The notes under the pieces are model-generated. The model was given only the letters and a program-made list of their open reading frames with translations. It did not search any database and was not told where the DNA came from. Shown one piece after another: positions 13,860-27,249 of a stretch of DNA of 64,000 nt. Location: NCBI GenBank assembly GCA_963921425.1, contig OY992838.1, forward strand, positions 2,914,001 to 2,978,000. The letters are read 5' to 3'. Each line of letters begins with the position of its first letter. Within the stretch, counting starts at the first letter, position 1. Source of the DNA: Dryas octopetala (lineage: Eukaryota; Streptophyta; Magnoliopsida; Rosales; Rosaceae). The position numbers and the translations under genes are program-made.

Positions 13860-15994
13860 CTGCAACTACTGCATGCATATATGTGTAATTGTGTACGTAT
13901 ATGACATTTGCTTAATTGCTTCGTAATAATGGGCTTTATGCATGGAATGCATGTCAGCCTCTCTCTCTCTCTCAATGAGATGTGTATAGCTTTGATTCAT
14001 TAGTTAATGGAAGGAATATCATTTCTATGTATGGATACATATCATTATTTTGTCCTATGTATTAATATAAACTAACTTATTCACTAAGATGAAAAAAAGT
14101 TTTAAAGCACAAAATTTTGTTGCTATAGTATAAAATGAAATGTCAAATATGAAATTACATACATGATAGAAACTAGTTATTGATTAAGTGTATTTCTTTT
14201 TATAACGTGAGAGGGGTCTCAAATTCGACAACCATTTTAATATTTTTAAAGAATATATTACTAAATCAATAATTAATTGATAATTTAATTTTTTTTATTT
14301 GCTTTTATGTGTGTAATGTTGTAAACTGTATATGAACTATTTGTGGAACTCGTTTTTTATCAACGTGGCATTTTCGTTCTTAATTTGATGAAAAAGAACG
14401 TGTTAGCTGGAGTGTGATCGAATCAAATTTACTTGTGGATTCAACAATGTGATTTGAAAACGATTAGCCTAGAGAGTCAGAGACAATGTGAGTGGTCGGT
14501 GGGGATAATGACTTAAACAAGTAGCAAGATGCATGTGGCGGATTGATATTTATCATGTTTGTTTTAGGTTTATGAGAAAAAGCACGGCTTGCTTTCTGAT
14601 CATTGGATTATCTGCTTGCCACGTGTTCGCCGATCCTTTATCAGCTAGCTTTGACTCCAATTAAACCAGTTAATTAGGTCGGCTGAGTGATGCCTAGTCA
14701 TAAAGAGAAATACCCGGCCAAAAGCCAGAGATGGGCAGACAATGATCTTATCCGAAATTCCAAAGTGGGTTCAAGATGGTGGGTGGTTCCCACTCATCCG
14801 GATAAGCCCTCCCACTCACGAGGCCTAAAAACTTTCTTCCAATAATGCCACGTGTCATATCTCCTCCCTCTAACCCTCTAGATTATTCCACGTGTATCCT
14901 TTAATGCCCATGCACGCGGTAAAAACTGTTAGGGCCGTTAGGCAGTTCTTTTTTTGTCGAGGTTGGCATTCTTATGTAAAGAAAAGTGAGTTAGAATCTA
15001 TAATTAATAAGGTGTTCAATTTTTTCTAATGTAATGAAAAATCAATTCACCCATTATTTAAAAAAATTTTAAAAACCCGTGTACATAGCAACTCAATGGT
15101 ATTCTTCATGGCACACCAATGTTCTTGTAATGTTGAAAATGCCTTCTTCTTAAGAAAAATGTTTGGTTTTTTTACATATATATTGGAGCTAGTTTTCTTA
15201 TAAATCAATTACTATTTTATACATGTTAATTTTAATTTTTGGTTTTTTATTCTTTTTAGTTTTTATACATCATCCTATTATAACAGATTAAATCTTTTAT
15301 GAGACATATTTTATTGGGGTATATCTTATGAAAGAGTCTCTCTATCATAGTATCTATGAAAATTAAAATTGTTTTATGATCAAATTAACCATTAATTATA
15401 TACTACTATAGCATACTGCATATATCACATATCACGTAAAATGGTTATTCATTCGTGCAGGTATGATGTGTGTCACGACTCACTATTACTAACATTCATC
15501 TAATTGGAATGAGGATACCATTTTAAGTAGACTTTCCAAAAAACCAAAACAAAAAAGGTTGTAAGTTAAATATGATGGGAAGGGTGCAGCAGATAACAGC
15601 TCATTGCAAATATTGTAAGGTACGTCCAGCGGGGGAAGCAATAAGGATAAGGCCGAGTCTTTGCTGGCTTCGCAGTACCGTCATATATTCACTAATAAAG
15701 TAGAAGTGTAGAACAGATTATTTAAGTCCATTATCCTGTAATCAATACTAATTAATCAATTATTATCCACTGAATCACCTAAAGCTACAATTAGAAGAAA
15801 TAAACAAAGAATAGATGGACGAATAAATAAACATAAATACCATACGATATATCTCTCCTCCGGCAAATCTAGTTGTGTTCTCTGGACAACACCAAAAGAT
15901 CTGCGGCTCATCTTGATCGATCCTCCATTACAATACCAACTTACCGACCTCTCTCTCTCTCCCTCTCTCTGTCTACAACCTTTTAGCAGCGATC
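13860..15994. other. Spacer: GH9 3' flank and OXS3-like promoter
   Basis: No gene seen. The first few hundred bases are the GH9 3' UTR with a CT microsatellite (13960-13973). The part from about 14560 to 15994 is the upstream region of the OXS3-like gene and contains three CCACGTGT boxes, described separately, plus a CT-rich leader (15951-15970). The rest is AT-rich without recognisable elements. Confidence 0.6.
14619..14895. promoter_or_regulatory. Cluster of three CCACGTGT G-box/ABRE elements
   Basis: The same octamer CCACGTGT occurs at 14619-14626, 14848-14855 and 14888-14895, about 1.1-1.4 kb upstream of the OXS3-like ATG. CACGTG is the core bound by bZIP (ABF/ABI5) and bHLH factors in ABA, drought and light responses. 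Three copies within 280 bases in AT-rich DNA is more than chance would suggest. The assignment to the downstream stress gene rather than to the GH9 3' flank is inference from position. Confidence 0.5.
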
Positions 15995-17188
15995 ATGTCG
16001 ATCGCATTGGATGGCAACACCAGGATCGGCATCGTATCCTCCTCTGGCTTCGCACACGGATTTGGGATGCTTTTCGAGTCGCCCGACGACCGAAGAGTCC
16101 CCGTCGGCGAGGAGGCGGTCTCTTCTTCGTCGTCGTCGTCGATCGGGAACAACAGCGATGTGTCGGGGACACCGTCTTCGGATGACGGCGAGGTTTGTGG
16201 GGACGAGGCTCAGAGCTCGTATAAAGGTTCTTTGGAAATGATGAACGCCTTGGAGGAGGTCTTACCTATGAGGTTACAACTTAAAACCAGAGTCATCTCC
16301 ATTCTCCAATCTTTTCAGATTTCGTTTTTTTTTTTTTTTTTTTTTTTCATTTCTCTCCTGGGTTTTCTCCGGATCACAGCAAAGAAAACGATATAATTCA
16401 TTAAAATAATTGCTTAATTTGGGTTATTACTTATTAGGTATTGATTCTCTTAATTAAATACGAGCGAAGATTGGTTTTGAAATCAATATTGTTTCAAATT
16501 AAATCCTCGAATTTGCATAGGTTGAATAACTTATTAATTTCTACATATATATATATATTTTTTTTTTATGAGATGGGGGCCTGTTGTATTACTGATTACG
16601 TAATATGAGCTGGTATGCCATTACTAAAGGGCATATATCGTGGATGAACATGAAGATGAAGATTATTGTATTGGGCCAATTGACTGATGAAATGAAAATT
16701 AAATGGGTTAATGCAGGAGAGGCATCTCGAAATTCTACAACTACAAATCCAAGTCCTTCACAAGTCTGGCAGAGGCCTCTTGCTCTTGTTCCTCCATTAA
16801 AGACATTGCAAAACCAGATAATGCGTATAGCAGAAAACGCAGGAACCTTGTTGCCTCTAATCTCATCTGGGACAAGAACCGAAATTCCCTGCTGAGAAGT
16901 AATGGGGGCGGCATATCAAAGACTAGGACGAGGCCGATCACTTCATGTAGAAGCACATTCGCTTTGGCAGTTGATGCATCGAGCACCAGCCCTGAAACCA
17001 GTACCAGCAGTGCAAGCGAGGAGTCCAATTCAAGGTCCCCGCCACGAGCTCTTCCACCACGCTACCCACGCGTAAATCACATTGCTTGCCGGTCATTGTC
17101 AATGGCCGATTTGCAAGATAGTGCCACTTCTGCAACTGCAAATACGGCGTCTCGCTTCTTTCCTACAAAATCAAATATGTTAGACTAA
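15995..17188 (+). CDS. OXIDATIVE STRESS 3 (OXS3)-like protein
   Basis: Two exons, 15995-16272 and 16717-17188, join in phase to 249 residues. The signature block RRGISKFYNYKSKSFTSLAE spans the junction and is followed by SSIKDIAKPDNAYSRKRRN, the conserved core of OXS3 and O3L proteins. The rest is low-complexity, serine-rich (a seven-serine run in exon 1; STSPETSTSSASEES in exon 2). Known members sit in the nucleus, interact with chromatin or transcription regulators and raise tolerance to heavy-metal and oxidative stress. The basic KRRN stretch fits nuclear import. The intron carries a T-run (16326-16348). The family is clear; orthology to OXS3 itself versus an O3L paralogue is not settled. 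Confidence 0.88.
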
Positions 17189-18008
17189 CTAGGCACACGC
17201 CAATATTCTTGGCAAAAGAGCTTGCCAGGAAATGGTCTTTTTTTGGGTTTAATCTTCACCAAGAATGTAAGGTACAACTTTCAAATTTGGTGAATTTTCT
17301 ATACTTGTTTAACGAGTAAAACACATAATGGAACTGTCACGCAATCCATTCCATTTGTTTTGACACAAATATGTTCAAGATTGGAGTCTGAGAAGGGGAC
17401 CTCTTCTCATCGAATCATTGAGGTAATGGATTATGGTAAAGAGTTACCGACGATGGTTAAGATTAAGTATTACCTAATATACATTAAAAAAAGAGTTGTA
17501 GCATACTAATATTGACGGCACAAAGAATTGTATAGGTTCATAGAAAAGAAATACCCTTTAAATATCACATAATCCCCTTCCAAAATGTACAAATACAATT
17601 ACACAACCCTAAGAATTAGTATACAACATGAACGTAATTTAAAGGGTACAACGTGTCACACCATAAACACTACAGCCTCCCCCACCAACAAAAAATAAAA
17701 GAAAAGCTAAAAGAATAATATATAGCCTAATTACAATAAGATAACCAGTCCCTAAACCTACAAATGATTCGAGGGAAATGAATTCATCAAGTCTGATGAA
17801 CCCCGCAACATTAATTAACAAATTGGAGCAATGTAAGGAGTCACCCGCTTAATAATTAGATGACAACTGCTCAATTTTCTTCCCTGGGTGTAGAGTAGCC
17901 AGAGTTCCCTACAAATTTTAAACTTCAAAGCCTGGAAAAGAGCCATTACCCTTTTACATCAATTCAGCATTAGCTTTACCCAGCAACCCTTTGAGATTCA
18001 CAGACTAT
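17189..18008. other. Convergent 3' flanks of OXS3-like and myosin genes
   Basis: The OXS3-like gene ends at 17188 on the plus strand and the myosin gene ends at 18009 on the minus strand, so this 820-bp interval holds both 3' UTRs. No further gene or repeat was recognised. Confidence 0.65.
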
Positions 18009-21000
18009 TCAATTTTGGTGCTGGACAAGAAACTGCACACAAGCATAACCCGACAAGGAAGATGGAAGTTCGATATCTGAATGATCAATTAGAGGAATCG
18101 CCTTGTCTATATCATCAGTAGAGAATGGAATGCTGCAATGAGAAAGTGAAGAGTTGAGAAAAAATGGAACAATTGGACAGGAAACAGATTACCTCAGGAT
18201 CAAATAATCCAACAATAACGAATTGGAGGTTCTTTTTTTTATTGTCATGAATGAATTAGAGTCTACCATACAAGAAGCAATATTTTGTTGTGTATGCAGT
18301 TAGAGCAAACAATTGGTCGGGAAGCAGATTACCTCAAATCATCATCCAACAAGAATGAATTGGAGGTTAGATTCTGGTTGTCCTTGTTTAAAATCTCCCT
18401 CATTTGGGCAACCACCTGCTAGCAAGATAACATTCAGAAAGCACTCCAATCACAGAATTTATGAAACAATAAAGGAACTGAATATGCAAACATGCCTCAT
18501 TGGACACACTCTGAGTGCCATATTTGTCATCCCAGTACATTGTACTTATTCGATAAATTTGCCGGACAGTCAATGCCTGTACATTGATCACAATGCCAAT
18601 GAGTTGAATTTGGATTTTTAAGATGGTTTTCTTGAACTTAATGGCAGAAAAAGAAGAAAATCAAGACAAAAGAATGCAAGAGGATCATACCGGACAAAGA
18701 TCCTGCCTTATCTCATCCAAAGCTTTTTTCCTCTTCTGATGTATTACCTATACCAATTGCACAAAGCAGAAAAGGTTCCTAACTTCACATGGATTATAAA
18801 TTTTAAAATGTCAAAGAAAACAGCTTTAGCTAATACCAGAAAACCAACAGCTTGCCGAATAAAATTTAGCTCATGCCAAGATGTTCCTGCATACTACATT
18901 GCACAAAGATTCAGACCAAAAAGGTATAAAATTGAATTAAAATACAAAATGCTCGCAACATTAAAGTTATACTTGCCTCCTCCGCTGTGTTAACAATCCA
19001 TTTCTCCAGTTCAGCTAGACCTGATTTCACATATTCTCCATTTGAAAATGTGCAACATTCACGTCGCAGCAGCAGACTATCCAGGGAAAGAAAAGGTAGA
19101 GTCAATACATTTTTTTTGTTTTTTGGTAGTCAATAAATAATTTATAAAAAATGCCGCTGATTAGCAATGGAAAACTGGGATAGAAATAGACTCTTGCCTG
19201 TTGAAAAGTGACATATTGATGAAAGAAAAAACCTGTGTAATTAGCTTACGAATGAAAAATGAAGGTACCTGAATAAAATACCATATAGGTCAGAGAAAAA
19301 AAATATCAACAAAGGACATAACAACATACAGTTTCAACTCTTTAAACACACTCAAACACAAGAATTAATCCTGGTTTTCCACCCAACAAGGGGCACCGCA
19401 GAATATTCATTAAGCTTCAGTTTAGCAAACAGTTACACGATCTCTGATAGGAAACTGTTTATGCTCTCAACTTGGTGCATAGACAATAGAAGTTCCAGAA
19501 GAGTTGACCACATTATATGATTAGATCAAATAAGATCACCTGACGATATGATGTATCACAGAGTTGTTTTCACTCTGAAATCAACTAATGGAAAGTGGGG
19601 ATTCAGGTGACCATGGCCAATACACTTTACAGTAAATGATAAGATTTCAAGAAAAGTCAATAAAAATACTATATATAAGCCAATAAGAAAAATGTTGCCA
19701 ACGTACATGATTTCCACGTAATCGACTCATAAGGGTATCCAGAAACTTGATTATGTTGTCCCACTGACTCCCAGGTAATTGCTGAGGAGCATTACCAGGT
19801 GATCTAGATGACTTCCCAGCATGAACTCGTGCAGCTTTGGGTGCCTTCAAGCATCATGAATACATGTAACTTGTTATTCAAAGTAGTGTGCAGAACCAAT
19901 AATAAAAAATAAAGGAAGCAAAATTGATAGGCCAAAAGATAGCATTCAGCACGTAAATTCAAACATTAGCTGTCCAAGGCCAGATAAAAGAAGATGATCT
20001 TCAGGGGGTTTTCCTTGTAATTTTTCTTTTTGGGGGAGTTATGCGACCTAAGATATGTACAGGTTGCTAGGATAATTGCTAATGGTAGAGCCAACACCTG
20101 TGATTTGATTCAAAGGAAAATACTTAATGTTTGTCTCTACCCCGAATGGTGTATCATGTATAAAAGAGGGGAGGCAAATGCAGGTCATTTATTTCTTCAT
20201 TGTCCCATAGCTTTAAACTTTACTCATCTACATCAAGTAACCACTAAATGATCACACTAAACAGGGACAAGCATTCTGGGCCACTATTTTCAGACCATTG
20301 TTTCCAAATTCTAATAATAGGAAAGAAAAAAAATTCATCATAGTTGGCATATAATAATATAGCATGACATTGCACTTATAATTTGAATTAGGATGCTTAA
20401 GCAGATCAGCCTAAGTAAGAGTAACCTGAATGCATGAGCCCAAGAGTGGAGACAATTCCTTCTTCAAACTGTCACGCATCAAGCCAAAGATCTTTTCTAC
20501 ACAAGCAGTTAGCTGCTGTCTGAACAGTATAGCTGGATATCTTGCTTCTAGATGTGACGTACCATCGTCATACCCAATATATTTGAAAGGAGATGTCAGT
20601 CCCTGAAAAGGAAAGCGGGGGAAGGCTATGAAATAAACTACAATGAAATATTGAAAGCAAAGCAAATGACATAATTTCATCATGAATTTGCAATCCAGTA
20701 AAGTTCAAAGGAAATCTAAGTCAACCTTCCCAATATTTCACCATTTCCTAGCATTTTCCCCCCATCCCTCCTTACAACTAAGCCTTCCCACTCCCCGAGC
20801 TTTTTTTTGTAAGTGCACTTCTCAAAATGAAAATCACCTCAAAGTCACATTGCTTCTCATCTTATATAGAAAGAATGGTAAATTTAGTCCTTTACTAGGA
20901 CTGAGATGGCATCAATTTTGAAGAGAAATGATTACAAAATTCATGGGACCCAAATTGGTCACTCTCCCAAAAATTACAACCTCAAATTAATAGGCCAAAA

Positions 21001-24000
21001 AACAAGCCCTGTTAACTATGATACTCTAGTCCAGACTACTCAATAATGCAAGGCTGATAGATATCATTTCAAACAACCAACGAGCCCGCATTTAACTATG
21101 TAACTCACTTGCGCAATCCTGATAGCTAAACCAGTAGACCCAGAACGCTGAGTTGCTGGGAAACCATTTGGTCGTAAATTCCTCTGCAAGAGACATAGAA
21201 GCGCTGATGCATTGGACAGCCAATATGGCAAGGTAATGTTCTCATCTCCAACCTGAAACAATTACAGCAAACATTTCAAATATTCTACAACATTATGCAA
21301 GGTTTTCCAAGAATAATTCAAACTCTAAAATTTCTTAAAAGAAACACAAACATCAATTTGATCAAAAAATAGCTTTTCCACTACCACCTTTTTTTTCATC
21401 CTTTATAAATGTAGCTCTCCCAAGTAATGTATTTCAGGTATAATAAAACAGCAGTTAGAGAATAATAGAAACAAAATGAAAAGCCAAAATAAATTTGACT
21501 GAGGCAAGTAAATTACCTTCAGAACATCATTTATTCCCTCAATTATATGGTCAAAAATAACTGTCCGCTCAGATTCAAAGGCATGCCACTGAAGAAGGCA
21601 AATGTATATGATACAAGCCGCCAATGGTTTACTGTCTTTAAACCCCAAATCTTCTTTAATACACCTTGATAGGAATTCATAATTCTCCTGAATTTTAATC
21701 AGTAGAAAGATTACAATGAATTCCAACATAGAAAGCTAAGGCTCAAGAAACAATAAGAGACAAAACCTGGTGCCTCTCCACTGCTAACTTGGTTCGGCGT
21801 GATTCTGACAAGCCATGTGAAAAAGGTGCAATAAGTTTTGTAGGTGTGGGTGACTCCTGCATTAGACATATGACACATGAAGAAGAAGAAAGATATCGTG
21901 TTGTGATGATTAGATGCACAAATAATTCTGAGGGAGAGAGAGAGAGAGAGAGAGAGATCATGTCTTACATATACAGGCTTCCGGTCGGTGTGAGGAACAA
22001 GTGCACCAGAGTTTTTCTGTTTCCATTTAAAAACAATAAACTTAGACAAAATCCATGATTCTATATACAAGTTGAAAGCCCTTTCCTACCAAAAGCAAAG
22101 CTTAGGACAAACTTACTTATGAGTGACAAGTCAGATAAAAACCTGAAGTAATATAACTGATTAAGTTGATAAAGTTTGTTGGTTTACCATTTTCTGAAAA
22201 ACTTATATTGTTAGAATGTGGGAACATTTATTTCTATGCATGAACCTCCCCCCACCATTGTGAAATTCAATATAAATTGGAATGTCACAATTGTAGGCAT
22301 TTGAGTTTTGGATCTCCTACTCTAATACCATGTATTTATCGTTATTCTCAAAAGCATATAAAGAGACCTTGAATTCAAATCTCCACAATCGAAATCTCCC
22401 AAGTTATAAAAAAAATTCACATGTTGGGCTCTTCAAAAATTGTTGTCTCACATCCTAACGTAAACTTTTAAAAAGCAAGAAAATTTAACATAAGTAAAAT
22501 AAGACTCCTACATACAAAGACATTTGTAAGTCAAAAGATGCACACATGTAACCATTTACCTCTGGAATTGCCTTTTCAGAATCACGCCGATTACTCTTTG
22601 GAGACACAATAAGGGTCTTTTGCCGCATGATAAGATTCTCGTCCTTTAAAACTGAGAGTTTCTCCTCCAGACTGTAATATTTAAACAAATTTATATATAT
22701 AGTAAGTAAGAACCAAGATATTGGAGCATAACATATGCAATATCTGGAGAAACATATCCAGATTGGAACACAAAACTAAAATTGATGTCTAGAATTATAC
22801 CAAGACTGAAATAAACACTTGAAAGTGGGTTATGAATTTCCAGAAGATACCTCTTTACATTCTGTTGGAGCTGGTAACATTTCTGTTCAAATTCCTGCAG
22901 CTTCTGAATCGTTTCAGTACTGTTTTTTTGAGCCTTGAGAAGCTCAATCTCTAGAGCTGAATTCTTCTTGTCCAAAGCATCCAAAGAACTCTGCAAATGA
23001 AATAGTTAAGCAATTATCCAAAGGAATACACCACAAGATTCTAACTGTCCTCCTGCAAAACAAGTAAAAAAATAAAAGAGAAAAAAAGAAAAAGGAAAAA
23101 GAAAAAGGGAAAGAAAAAACACCCTTCACAAGAAAGATTTGCAATGCAGTCAGAAACAAAAGGGCACAGAATCACGGAGGATCTGATGCAATTAGAAAAC
23201 AGCACATTCCATCTCACACAGTAAGTACAAGAATAGTGATACTCCAATGACCCCCAGAGCCTAGATTTCTAACCAATACTACTGATTGTTCTCTTCCCTA
23301 AACAAATTACTATCATTCCTACAAAACATCTATAACTCTGTTCACATTTTAAAATAATTTCTTAATATCTTTTTACAGAAAATCCAACACCCTTTGATTA
23401 AAGACAATAGTTCTTCTGTCAAATGTAAACTTTAGAGACTATGCGTATTGTTACTTCTACAATTACTTACTCCTCCTCCCTAAACAGACTTTTATTGTTT
23501 GCACAAAACAATGATGACTCTATTCACATTTGTAAGTAACATTTTTTTGGACGAAATCTAAGTAACTTCTTAATATCCCACACCTCAATTTTTTTTTTTT
23601 TATAAGAAATCAAAAACTCTTTGCCATTGCATTAAAAACTGTAAATGTTTGATTAACCAGAAATACCATAGCCGTTTTGCATCATGATCCTTCAAAATTG
23701 CTTCGTAAATCAAACACTTCTATGGAAATAAGTTAAGCAAGGAGGTTTAAGCATCCACAAATAGTCCGTGTCAGAATGATAAGGTAAAATTGAAAATTGT
23801 TAATTTAAGTTAAGTAGCTGATTAGTTGTGAGTGATATATATTGGCAATTATCTCATGATAGTGATTCTTTTCAAAATAAAATGATTTCAGTGAATATAA
23901 AATCATATGCTTTAGGGTACAAAAGTCATAGGACCAATAGATATGCTAAGCAAAAGACAAATTAGAATTCAGTGCATGTTAAATACCTAATTAAGTCAAT

Positions 24001-27000
24001 AAAAGCAAAGTTAATGAAAAAACTAATGCATTGAGTCTGTATATGATTCTATCAGAGTTCAAAGTTGTGTCACCAGATCTCCTGCCTGGGAGATATATCA
24101 GAATTTCTGAGTAGATAAGTTGCACCATACAGAAACCAACAAAATAAAACTAACATAAAAAGAAAAAAGTCAATAAACATCACATGACTCACTTTTAAAA
24201 ATGCATTTTCCTTTCTCAATTCAGCCATTAAATTGAGTTCTCTTTCCAAAGCAGATTTTTCTTTCACCGACAATTCCAGTTGATTTTGCAGCACCGCATT
24301 CTTGTTGCACTCATTAATTTTCGCCAACTTCGATGCATCTAACTCAAGGTTCAAAGATTCCAACACTTTTTGAAGTTTTGAAATTTCTACTAACTTAGCT
24401 TCTTCATTAGAAACCTGCAATCCATAGAGTTTGCAGTAAGAAAGGAACATCTAAGCATCCATGTGAGCACAGCAGCTTGTCATGTTGCTAAATTAAAGAA
24501 AAAGTTGGGGGGCAGGCTAAGATGCAACTAATAATTTATTCAAAAGTATATAAAGACCTTTATAATGATTTTCTGAGGAAAACAAGCATACAAAATATCA
24601 TTACAAATACTAAATGAAGTATTGGATTCAACAGTTAGCATATTAATGAGATAGAAGTTCTTTTGTCAAGAGAAAATGGCATGTGCTCCAGCTGTTTTAT
24701 GGAGCAATGCCAACACCTTTATTGTGTCCTTGAGCCATAACATTGCCAATTAGCTGTAAATTAAAGAATATGATCATAACACAACAGGAAACATAGACTG
24801 TATATCCAATCTCAAGGTCACAAGACAACAACCTCTACTGACATACATTTGTCTTGAGCAGAATAACAGGAGTGCCCCAAGAAAAACTTTACAAATAACT
24901 CCAACAGAATTAATTCATAGACCACCCAACACAAATTTTACCACAGGAAAAAAAAATACCCGCAATCTTTTCTCAAGATGCAACCGCCATGTGAGATCTT
25001 CTAACTGCTTCTCAAGTTTATTCTTAGCTAAACGCAAGGCGCCACTTTCATTTGCCTCCTGCAAATAGTAAATGAATGAAAAATGATGCAGAGAAACCTT
25101 TTATGCATATTGCTATGTCAGGAGCAGCTATACAATTTCACTCACTTGTTTAAGCCTCCGGAGCTCTCTCTTTGCCAACTTTCGCCTCCAAAGACATTGT
25201 ATTGCGACAATAGAAGCTTGGTGATGTTGGAAAGCTGAGCGAAACTTGCACATCCTCCATCGAGCCTATATTATATGTCAAAACAGAAACAAAGTAGTGA
25301 TGTTATATCAAGCAGACAGCCAGCCAGATAATCATTACATAGAAGACATACATGAATGCATAAATAAAGCCTAGCTTCATAATTAAGCAAATATTGCTAT
25401 TCAATACCATTTGCCACCAAAGAAAAATGCAGAGGCTGCAACTTATAATGTCAACAGATAAAAAGAAAGATAAAGAAGAAAATAAAATTTATTCAAAACA
25501 AATTATGTCAACCTCATTGCTCAGTTTTTACAGCCCCAAATCTCTATCACACAATGTTGTTAGCATTTCTGAAATAAATTCATTATTTTCTCAGATATAA
25601 TATAATGATTACACGTTTTTTATTCCCTCTCCAGAAAGATTGAATAACTTGCAAACCCTAAAAATGAGTTGAAGCCAAATCCACATCTTCAATAGAAAAA
25701 TGCAAATAACTATGGTGACAGAAACCCCTATAACAAACCAAAACCAGAGCAACTGTTTCTTATGTTTTCCTCAAAGATAAAGTGCAAGTGGACTGTGGAA
25801 CATATAACCAGTCTTTGTTTCCTCTAAGCTCAATCAACACATCGTTCTTCAACAGAGAATGCCAGCTGCATGCTTGCACACTGCAAATGATGGCACAGGA
25901 AACATTTATGAATTCAGATTACCTGGATTAAAGTGGCTGCTTTATGTTTCTTTCCATGCAAAAACCTTTTGCGAGTTGAAAGCCCACGAATATTGGACTG
26001 TATGATAGCAGCAGCAGAATATATTTCCATATAAGCTTGCCTAAGTAGCCACCTTCGGACATGTTTCTGTATAAAAATAGCAGCCGCTGTCTCCCGTTTT
26101 ACAGCATACAGCACTATAGCAAGGCATCCTTCAAACGTAATAACCATCAAACATTAAAAACAGAAAAGAACAGAAATCAAACATATAAACAATCTCAAGA
26201 AAGCGTCAATAGAAGTAAGAATTTGCATTTCTGATGAAAGTCCGGCAGAAATAATTGAAAGAACCTCTGCAAATAGCTTGGAGTGCAAGAGCAGCAGCCC
26301 GAGTTGAAACAAAATTTCTGCGAGCAACTAATGTTCGCAATTGACGTTGAATACGCGTTGCAGCATTGTCCAAAACCTCAGCCCGTCGGGAGTCCAAAAC
26401 ACCAATTTGGCCAGCCCTAAGAAATACTTTGGTCCTACCCAACTTCAAAAGAAAGCACAACCTTGTCATTCATTTAATACATGTGTGCATTTGCGAGCAT
26501 TTACGCATATGAACGCCGCGTACAAACTTAAATACATGCATAACCAATACTATTATGATAATAGCCTTGTTGCAGGACTAGAGGAATACCTGAAAATTCT
26601 CAAGCTTTAACTTTTTCAGAATTTTCTCAGTCATAGATTTTTCATCATAGCTACATAAACATAATGGATTAAAGAAATTAAAGATAGTAAGCACAAAAGG
26701 GAAAAGAAGAAAAAGGAAAGGCTTCAAAGTACTTTGGGAAAAAAAAAAAAAAAAGAGTATTAAAAGAATAAAAGACAATTAGAAAACTAGAACAAAAACA
26801 AAACATATAAGAATCCTGACATAATAATAACCAGCTTTATACCGTTGTAAAGCTGGTTTGCAACAAATAAAACGTAAAGTAAACATTTAAAAACATTCAA
26901 GGTGATAAAAATAAGCAATTACGCAGAACTTTTAAGATTAAGCAATAAGAATGACACCTTGCATCCATAAATTCAGGCGCTAATAATCCAAAGCGATCTA

Positions 27001-27198
27001 CAAACTCTGAGTAAGTTCTACGTGTGGGATAACCTGCCAGACTTATCCGAACAGCCTCTAAAACACCCTAAGACAAATAAGAGAATCGTTGGATGAAACA
27101 GCTTGATCATTGTGACATCAATAAGAAACACATGCAGTATGGGTGAGTGGGGAAACCGACAATATGTGCTTGATGCTAGAGTACGATACTGATGATAA

Positions 27199-27249
<51 letters not shown>

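Noticed and set aside
22944-23247. Phe-rich minus-strand frames in a myosin intron
   Set aside because: Produced by an A-rich stretch (23067-23118) in the intron; not joined to the exons by usable splice sites.
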